This document shows positions 56,281-64,000 of a stretch of DNA of 64,000 bases, piece by piece (the stretch's first letter is position 1; each line of letters opens with the position of its first letter). The DNA is from Sciurus carolinensis (lineage: Eukaryota > Chordata > Mammalia > Rodentia > Sciuridae). A program made the position numbers and the translations under genes. The DNA lies in assembly GCF_902686445.1 (NCBI RefSeq), contig NC_062222.1:137440596-137504595 (forward strand), read 5' to 3'. The notes below the pieces were generated by a model. It was given only the letters and a program-made list of their open reading frames with translations. It was not told the DNA's origin and ran no database searches.

Positions 56281-58187
56281 ATTTAAACCCTAAATAATAA
56301 CCAAGCAGGTTAGAGCTAATGCAGACAAACTGTCAGCCTCGATTACCAGCAGGACTGCAGCAGGTCCTAGCCCGGGTCAGGCAGGCCCGATAGGGAGCCA
56401 TGGGCAGTGGCCGGCCACTTCCCCATCTCACCGACGGCAGCCTGCTGAGAGGAGGCAAGCCTTACCTCCCAGGCTCCACCCCCACGTCACAGGCCACTGC
56501 ATGGATAGACCCTGCGCATCTCCGTCCTCACTACCAAGTGCCAGCCCAGGGCTGGAGGCCTGATCGCCCTGGAGGCTCATTTCCCAGAAGCAGAAATGGG
56601 ACTCAGGTGCAGAAGAGAGTCAACAAAGGGCTTCCAGTTACACTGTGTGGGCCCGAGGGGGCAACCGTGACTCCTGCGGCCGTGCGTGATTACAATGCAT
56701 GACTTAAAAAGTAAAACAAAGCCTTCCGATGAGCGCGAGACAGAGAACTAGAAACTAAACGCATTAGTAAAAACACTAGGTTTGAAAACTTGTTGAATAT
56801 GTCACCTTAGCTAATTAAATGGCCCAGGAGTTCCCACCGTCCCCTGGGGTTTGCAGTGGGTGGGTTGGGGTTCAAATGCTGCGACCCAAGCTCGAATGGT
56901 CTTCCTCTTTCCACTCGAAGCCCACAGGAGGTTGTCCAGAGGGAGCAGGGGGCTGCGTGGGCCTCAAACACCCACGTGCACACTCATGCACGTGCCCCGT
57001 GCACACACAGCATCTGAACATGCGTGCACACACACACACACTCTTCCAACAGGGACACTGTTGGAACAGGAGGTCCAGAATGTCATTACCTAGGGTCCCC
57101 TGGAACTGTCGGGGAGTCTCTACGTGTGCCCTGCCAGGAGCAACGCAGGTGGCTGCTTGTGCACAGTCAGGGACAGACTAGGCTCACATTTAGCTCTGGA
57201 CCTCGGCCGCAGGCTCGGCCGCGAGCAGGGGCTGGTGTGAACTGCTTCCTAACAGAACCCTGTGAGGGTGTTCTGGAAGGCGGGAAGGGCTTGGTGACGG
57301 CTCAGGCTTGAGAGGTAGGGATCCTTGCCCCTGGAGAGGAGAGGCCTTTACATTCAGACTTAAGAGACACAGAGGTGGCCCTGGTGACAGGGCAGTCAGA
57401 CCCCCACTGCAGGGTTCGTGAACAGGCCCAGGGGTGGACCTGGCCCGCCAGAAGCAGGTGGGTGGTCACGCAGCAGATCTGCCATCTCTGCCCCTTCTCA
57501 GGACTGGTGCCCCTGTGTGGCACGTGTAACCACACCTCTGAGGTGTCACCGAAGGCAGAGCAGTGGGTGACAGCAGGCCCACCAACCCCCGTCTTGGGCT
57601 CTAGGAGCACGCCAACTTCCATGCGGGCCTTCCAGCCTGGCACTGGGAGGGTCCCTTTCTGGGATGCTCCTTCCTCTGGTTGGGCCTCAGTTTCCCTCTG
57701 AAACACGCGGGGGCTGGTCTGGGCAATCTGCAAGGGCCCCAGAGTCTGACGAGCCTGTCCCCTCTGTTCCCTCTCAGAGCCGTGTGCTCTCAGCTCCGCT
57801 GGTGGATCCGGCGCTCGGAAACCCAGACAGCTCACTCTTTTTTTCCTTCTCGGGAAGAGGAAGGATGGCAGGAAGTGCAGGGCCTCCTGCCACCATGGAG
57901 GGAATGGACAGCGACCCCTCCCCGCTCACACGGCCAGGCCCTGACCCTTCTGCCAGCCACAGAGAGCTCACGGGACCCTCAGGCCTGCCGGTGTGGGAGG
58001 TGGCTGTCTTCCCTGGTGCATCTGACAGGAACTTCCAACACGGGATGGAATCCCTCGGCCCATCTCTGGAGGACTGCTGACAACCCCATGCTCCCTGCAC
58101 TCTACGGCGGAGAGTGTGTCTCCAGGCACAGCCCCTGAGGGCCTCCTAGCCAGCCCGGGCAGAGGGCAGAGACAGGGGACAGTCCTG

Positions 58188-58275
58188 CTTTGCAGATGAG
58201 GAAACGGAGGCTCAGGATCATGAAGCAGCACACCCCTGTCACCCAGAAATTCCAGTTCTGACTCCTGCTCCAGGA
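58188..58275 (-). mobile_element. MIR SINE relic
   Basis: TTTGCAGATGAGGAAACGGA, GGCTCAGGATCATGAAGCAG and TTCCAGTTCTGACTCCTG follow the reverse complement of MIR. Confidence 0.65.
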
Positions 58276-58843
58276 AGCCAGTTATCTGCCCCTTGCTCAC
58301 CTGTCCCAGGCAGGCGCACACAGGCCAAGAGACACCCTCGCCACAAAATGTCCCAGGCCCCGCTTGCTAAGGCAAGAAGCCCCTTTACTTGGGGGCAGGG
58401 CCGTCCACTCTATTGTCAGAAATTCTCAAGCAACAGGACCATAGTGCTCACGCAGGTACGCGTGCCCGACTCCAGATTGCGCTGTTTCTCAATGATCAGG
58501 CTGGGTCGGGGCACAGATGGAGAAGCCTCTGTCCCTTGCCAGGTTGGTGGGGGTTACTTTGGCCACTCCCCTCACAACAGCATAATCAAAATCACCAAAA
58601 CCCCACCTGGGCCTGTCTGCGTGCAGTACCTGGGGTTCACAGGGTCCTCACTCACAAGGACTCCCACTTCCTGTCTGAAGAGAGGCCTCTGGGGCCTCCT
58701 AGGAAATTTGCATTTAAAATTCAGACAGCCAAGGGCCTCCAAGCCGTCACCACAGGGACCAGGGCACAGCAAAGGGTGCATTCAGAAGCAAGGGGGTGAC
58801 AGGCATGCAGGGCAGGGTGGACAGCAGCAGACTCCAACTGTAC

Positions 58844-58897
58844 CATGCTGTTTGTAGATGGGGGGTTTCCTATAGATGTTATCTTTTACGCCAGTGT
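58844..58897 (-). CDS. ABLIM2: ABLIM2 coding exon (TGVKDNIYRKPPIYKQH)
   Basis: A 54-nt exon encodes the rest of an aspartate codon, then TGVKDNIYRKPPIYKQH and one base of the following alanine codon. It matches DTGVKDNIYRKPPIYRQH of human ABLIM2. The acceptor is CTCTCAG and the donor is G/GTACAG. It begins and ends in phase 1, so it is a possible in-frame cassette. Confidence 0.96.
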
Positions 58898-59380
58898 CTG
58901 AGAGAGAAGACAAAAGGAGAGAACAGGAGGTGAGCGGCAGTCAGGAGGGGCCCGCCCGCCGCGGCCTCAGCCACTCTCACTCGCCAGCTTAGAACCACCA
59001 GAGAGGGTCCAGCCTCCCACCAGTGCTGAGGGCGAAGCCCTGCACCCCACACCCCGAATCGAGCACCCCCACTGCAGATGCCACCCCTGATCTGAGGGCA
59101 CAGGGAGAGAGCAGCTAGGAAGGGCAGCAAGCCAAAGTCTGGGGCCCTAGTGCAGCTCAGAAAGGCCCTTCTCCAACCTGTCCCCAGGAGGCTAAAATGT
59201 CTCCCCGGCGTCCTTGGCACATGGGGAGAAGCTCAGGCAAATGGCAGTCTGGGTGTGCAAGCTCTCTGGAGATTTTAAAAGAAACTCAGAGCTTGGGGAG
59301 CAGGGGAGAGGATTGGTCAGTGGGGCACCTGCTCTGGCACCCCAGGTGCGTGTGGGAGCAGGCAAGTGAGCCGGGCCTAC

Positions 59381-59482
59381 CTGGGACGTGGAAGTGGCGC
59401 GGTGCCTGCTGGTAGGTGGAGGAAGGAGGCCTGCTGTCCGAGAGCACCGAGAGGCTGGGGGTGCTGCGGCCACTTTCACTGC
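59381..59482 (-). CDS. ABLIM2: ABLIM2 coding exon (SESGRSTPSLSVL...)
   Basis: This is the most 5' ABLIM2 exon in the window: 102 nt, phase 1 to phase 1. The product begins (G)SESGRSTPSLSVLSDSR, continues PPSSTYQQAPRHFHVP and leaves one base that completes Asp in the next exon. The same segment is conserved between ABLIM1 and ABLIM2. The donor G/GTAGGC is good. The acceptor reads CTGGAG before GC, a GAG acceptor, which is uncommon but in the right frame. A CAG four bases further in would break the frame relative to the family. Confidence 0.92.
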
Positions 59483-62400
59483 CTCCAGACGGGAGCGCAG
59501 GGACAGCAGAGGGGGCGGAAAAGCAGAGCAGAGTATCTCAAGCAAAACGGCTGGTGCAGCAAGCCCCACCTCTCCTGCAGGAGGAACACCCAACCCTCGG
59601 CCCAGAGAGGGACCAGGGTCCCAGGACTTTCTGGACTGGGCCCAATGACTTGTTAATCCAACCTGAGCTGGACCCTGCCCAGTGGCCCCTGGCAGGGAGC
59701 AGCCTGAGGGCCAAGAGCCTGTGGGCGCTCCAGCAGTGGGCTGCCGCTGGCAGAGCCCGATCCTGGGTACGCACCCCAGCTGCCCTGGGCACCCTGCGGC
59801 CTGCGCTCTCCAGCCAAGGCCTGCCTTCCCCTTAGCCTGTGCGCACAGGGCTGCTTCTCCAGGCACCTAAAATCAGCTTCATGGGTCAAACTAAGGCACT
59901 GGGATGAGTCCTTCAAAGTCACCGAGTGACATTTTGCCAAATACATAAAAAGAGAAGCCCAGCACCCATCAATTTCCACCTCCCTGAAGTCATACTTTTT
60001 TGGCAAATGCAGTGGAAAGTAGCTTCCGAGCCTGGCTCCAGTCCTTTACCCCATCTGGAAGTGGAATCTCTGCCTGGGAAGGAGGTTGGATTATCAAGTC
60101 ACCAGCGAGACAGCAGGGTTACCTGGTGAACGCCCCATGCCCCACAGCTCCGTAAGGAATGAGGTGACAGACAGAGTGTGATGGGCACTGGACACTTGTG
60201 AGGAGGACTGTGGCTCACAGCAAGACACCCATTAGCCTCAGGGAGCTGCAGGACACTGGGTGGCAGCTAGGCAGGGGAAAGGGACACTCTGGACTTGAGA
60301 CCCTCCCCATTGTGTGGCTGGTCCAAACAGCAGGACCCAAGTGACCTTGCGGTAAAACAGAACACCCACAGAAGTGAGGGCTGAGCTGGCCTGGAGGGGA
60401 CCTGTCCGGGACTGCAGCAGGCTGGACAGATGCTGGCTCTGGAGGAGTGGGGCCTGGGAGGGGGACCTGGGTGCAGCGGGAGGGCACGCAGGGCAGAGGG
60501 CTCGGCTCTGGTCAACCCTGCCATGCCCGCCACCGCCCACGCAGGCTGAGGCCACACGGGTGGGCTGACGCCCACTGGGACCACCTTCTCCCACCTGGGT
60601 GTGCGTGCTGATTTCTCCTGTTGACACTGATGGGCGTAATTGCTGCCCCTCAGAACAGCACCGCCTGCCCTGGGCTCCACCCTAGTCCACGGGCTCCGGC
60701 ACCTCCAGGGGCTTCACACCAGGGGGATGGGAGCCCTGTGCAGGGAGAGGAAACCACAGGCCCCTTCTCCCCAGGATGACTGTGACTAGACCCCCCCAAG
60801 GACAGCGACACATGACAGAAGCACAGCCTTTAAAGAATGCATCCGTACAGACTCCCGTCAGGTGCCATGGCTGGGCCGAGCTGGCGGTCGGCAGGACCTG
60901 TTGAATCCGGAGGCCTCAGGGGCTCACTTCCTTCTCATCTAGAAGGCGCGGCTCCTTCTCCACTGCTTCCCCCCACTGGCCAAGGCTTCTAACCCGTCCC
61001 AGCCTCCCGTCCCTCTCCAGGGCTCAGCCTGTCGTGCGGTGGCCTGGGAAGCGGCAAACCAGATCTGGAGTGCCCGTGTGCTCACGCGTCTCAGGACAGC
61101 CCTGGACTCTCGTCAGGTCAGGGGGCCCCAAGACCCCCCCCGGGGAGGCTGAGGCACAGCCATGTGCGCTGCACACCTGCCCTCAGGGGCCTCTGACACG
61201 GGTCACCGAATTCTGCCACCTACAGCTGTGGCTGGGACGCCACCACCCCGACTCCCCATGATGCCCTCCACTCGGCTCCCACTGGTGCACTTCCTGAGTC
61301 CAGCTCGGCCTCTGGAGGGCGTGGCCCAGAGCAGACCTCCCCCTGGTCTGCACGGTGCCAGCCTGCTGCCCAGGGCTTCCCACTAGCAGGAGCGCTCTGC
61401 TGCGCTTTCCCCCGCACGCCTGCCTCAGCCCGCAGCCTTGCTGCCGCTCAGGGGCCAGCTTCCTCCTCCAGCTTCAGGGGCAATACCCCCGGCAGGAGCT
61501 CAGGGCTCCTCCTGCAGGGGGTCACGTCCAGGGGGCTTCTCACACTGCCAGGGGGCTCCAATGCCCTCTGCCCTAGGTGAGCCCTGTCGTGGTGGGCCGC
61601 CCCTGGCTGTGGGTGCGTCCTCGCCTTCCAGCTTAAACACAGTTTCAGGTAGTCACGCCCCCAGCCCGTCCTCTGGCTGGTGCCCTGCTGCAGGTTGGCA
61701 CAACAGCACCATCTTAAATGCCACATCGTGAGGGTGGTGCCTGTTTCCCTGTGTCCTCCCTCTGTCCGGGGATGACACATCACGTTAGCTGGCACGTCTC
61801 CCTTGTGCCTCGTGGGCAGGCCTGTTTCCCAGATCTCCCTCGTCTCGATGGCTGACGGTCCTGGAGAGCGCTGGCAGGCTTTGAACGGAAAGTGCTTCTG
61901 CCGGATTTGTCTGTTCCTTTCCCAGGACACACGGTGCTCTGGGGGGGTCCACGGGGGGGGGGAGCCACCCTCGCTGTGGGGCAGACCAGTGACGGCTGTC
62001 AACAGGGCTCCTTGCTGAGGCCACAGCCGGGCTGGCGGGGCCCTCTTCCTAAGCCTCCTCTCTGGAGAGAAGCTCCTAGGTAAGCCCTGGCCACACGGGT
62101 GGGGTGCTGCCCAGCAGCTGAGGGAGCGCCTGCCGCGCTCGCTGGCGGATCTGTCTTCTCCCCTTTACTTATGCACTCGGCCCTTTCGTCATCCCAGGTG
62201 GACTCGTGGAGTTGGTGGCCTGCTTCAGGTTATAATGTGACGGCCTCACTTGGTCGCTCCCCTTGGGCCAACCCAGGCCTTTCGGGCTCTCTGGACCTGC
62301 TCTTGTGGGGCCTTTTTAAGGTGGAACCAAAGCAAGTCTAGGTCCTGGTCAGGCCCAGGGCCATCAGGACTGCGGCCAGGACAGGTGCGGGACTTCGACG

Positions 62401-64000
62401 GCAGTGCCTCCCACCTGAGTTGTGGGCCACAGCCGCCCAGTGGGTTTCAGGGCCCAGCAACAGGGCCCACTTCAGCGCTGAGGGAGGGGACATCGGCAGA
62501 TGAGGAGCTACCTGGGGCAGGGTGGCAGGTGGGCAGCTGGGCTAAAGCTTCTCCCTCCCTTCCTCCTCATACCGCGTGGGTCAGAGGAGGCTCTCCAGTC
62601 AGCAAGTGGCGGCTGCCCAGACCCAGGGCCTCGGCAGCATGGAGACCCCTGGGCACCCCACACCCGTCCCTGCCGCCTGCTCTTCAACAGGCCAGAGGTC
62701 AGATTTAAACGATACGCTACCCCAGGGACACACCAGGGACGGAAATCCACACTAAAGTACAAATGCCAGGGGCCCCTCTAGTGAACGTGGGTGCCGGGGA
62801 GGGGCCTGGGCACTGAGCCTCAGTGGGAAGGTGGGCCTGGGCACTGAAGGGATGGGCAGAGGGGAGGGACACACGGGGCCCCTGGCCGCAGCTGTCAGGC
62901 TGGGCGAGCACCGGCCGGCTGGGCGCGACTCTCAGGCGAAGCCCTCCAGCCACAGTGTCGTTTGGCACGAAGCTCTGCAAGCAGAGCCAATGACGCCCAG
63001 AGCCAAGCTCAAGGGCCTTCCTAGAGAGGGGCGGATGCCAGGCCCACGGCCGAGTGAGAGGTGGGCAGCTGAGCGCTCAGAGCTGGGTGTGCTGCAGTCC
63101 AAGAGCTGGGGAGAAGGAGCTGGGGAAGGCTCCCTCTGGTGGCCTCGGAGTAGAGCCAGCTGGACGTGAATGTGGATTGGGAAGAAGCCTCCATTCTGGC
63201 TCTGCTTTGGGCTTGATCTCAAACCAGGACGTTCCCTCTTAACCTTGATCTCCTCCGGGGCAAGTTCTGTAAGGACCCTGGGGACGCCCAGGGTCACAGA
63301 GGCCATGGAGTCAGGCTGGGGTAAAGCTCTAGGCTTCCTGCATCTGACACAAGAGAGCAGGGCAGGTGCCTCCTGGCCTGGGTGCTGTGCTGGGCAGTGG
63401 CACAGGAGGCCCTGAACCACATCTTGGTGGGCAGGTGGGTGGGGCCTGAGCACAGGCCCCTCTTTGGGAGGTGGGAGGAAGGCCTGGCTGCCTTCCACTC
63501 TGCCGCCTTCCCTGGCCCTCTCCCGGGGCTGAGAATGCGTGCTGCCCACAGGCCAGACTGGAGCAGGGGCACTGCAGCCTGAAGGCCTGCCCTGGACTGG
63601 GGTCTCATCCGGGCCTTTCCTCATCTTGGAGTGGTAAGAATTCCAGGTGGAGACTCAGAAGTGGGCGGAGGAGGCTCACCAGGGGGGGTCTGGCTCCAGG
63701 CCCTGCAGGAAGCTGCTCATGATGGCCGCCTGGGAACCAGGAGAGTGTCAGAAACAGCGACTGTCCACTGCCTGGATCCAGGGCCTCATACTGGTGGAGA
63801 GGTGGGGAGGTGGCTGGTGACTGGGAACTCGGGCTCCCTCAGACTGTGCACACGTGCAGCGGGGTCTCGGGCTGCCCCTGCTCCGGAGCCTGCCTCGGGC
63901 TCTGTGTCCCTCCCAGCCCATGGTGGGACACAGCCCATGGTGGGGAAGGTGGTGAATGGCCTGGGCCCCTCTGGGTGGACTGGCTGGTGAAGCCTGTGAT
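59483..64000 (-). other. ABLIM2: ABLIM2 intron, no further exon recognised
   Basis: I searched the minus strand for the preceding linker exons (a TSSPSSTGSVSLG segment, a YTPTSRSPQHYS segment, and the ABLIM1-like HHYIPYFRG) and for LIM-domain cysteine/histidine patterns, and found none. The stretch is GC-rich unique sequence with short G runs (for example 61,941-61,965) and chance open frames. No mobile element was recognised. Confidence 0.65.

Larger units (their letters stand above)
51229..58843 (-). other. ABLIM2: ABLIM2 intron with inverted repeat and LTR
   Basis: This is a 7.6-kb intron. It contains MIR pieces (53,030-53,115 and others), a 55-base inverted repeat (53,788-54,227), an AG-rich microsatellite (54,617-54,662), a rodent MaLR LTR (55,190-55,589), a pyrimidine tract (56,238-56,280) and a short (CA)n at 57,025-57,042. 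No further exon is recognised. Confidence 0.7.
23420..64000 (-). other. ABLIM2: ABLIM2 gene, 3' half (9 coding exons in window)
   Basis: ABLIM2 is a cytoplasmic scaffold with four N-terminal LIM domains and a C-terminal villin headpiece that binds F-actin. It is expressed mainly in muscle and neural tissue and linked to STARS/Rho-dependent signalling. The nine exons here give 221 complete residues of linker and headpiece, about the last third of the roughly 610-residue protein, with every exon junction in phase. Introns from 3' to 5' are 8.86 kb, 191 bp, 1.1 kb, 5.8 kb, 9.1 kb, 680 bp, 7.6 kb and 483 bp. Exons for the LIM domains and the first linker part were not found up to 64,000 and must lie further right. 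Confidence 0.95.

Noticed and set aside
60100..60150. Possible minus-strand exon ending TTCACCAG before GTAACC
   Set aside because: The upstream codons do not match any abLIM segment and no matching acceptor in the right phase was found.

Overview
This is mammalian genomic DNA. The interspersed repeats point to the squirrel lineage (Sciuridae: ground squirrel, marmot or tree squirrel). The B1/ID-type SINE at 5,340-5,556 and the MaLR-type LTR at 55,190-55,589 have the form I associate with squirrel genomes. There are no bacterial genes. Most long open frames are chance products of high GC content or of tandem repeats.

The window matches the human 4p16.1 interval AFAP1 - ABLIM2, where both genes read on the same strand (minus here). 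From 1 to about 13,867 lies AT-rich sequence with no coding exon, interpreted as the 5' part of AFAP1 intron 1. From about 12,880 to 14,220 lies a strong CpG island with GC boxes, an NRF1-like site, a CCAAT box and a good minus-strand splice donor at 13,867/13,868. I read this as the AFAP1 promoter and non-coding exon 1. The AFAP1 assignment rests on gene order, not on coding sequence.

From about 14,220 to 23,420 is the intergenic gap. It holds a 28-bp G-rich minisatellite, an L2 remnant, a mosaic LINE-1 fragment, and a KRT19 processed pseudogene that is split by LTR material and cut short at its 3' end.

From about 23,420 to the right edge is the 3' half of ABLIM2 (actin-binding LIM protein 2), read leftwards. 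Nine coding exons fit together in exact phase: 59,482-59,381, 58,897-58,844, 51,228-51,176, 50,495-50,357, 41,216-41,155, 35,324-35,270, an 8-nt microexon 34,163-34,156, 33,964-33,884, and the terminal exon 25,025-24,912. The terminal exon encodes the villin headpiece and the stop. They cover the linker and headpiece part of the protein. The LIM-domain exons must lie beyond position 64,000. The intron between the 50,357 and 41,216 exons carries the mir-95 hairpin on the same strand as its host gene. The introns also hold MIR/L2/L1 relics, three minisatellites and a long inverted repeat.

I found no previously undescribed gene system. The most useful observations are the conserved mir-95 hairpin, the microexon, the split KRT19 pseudogene, and tandem repeats placed next to regulatory or splicing signals.
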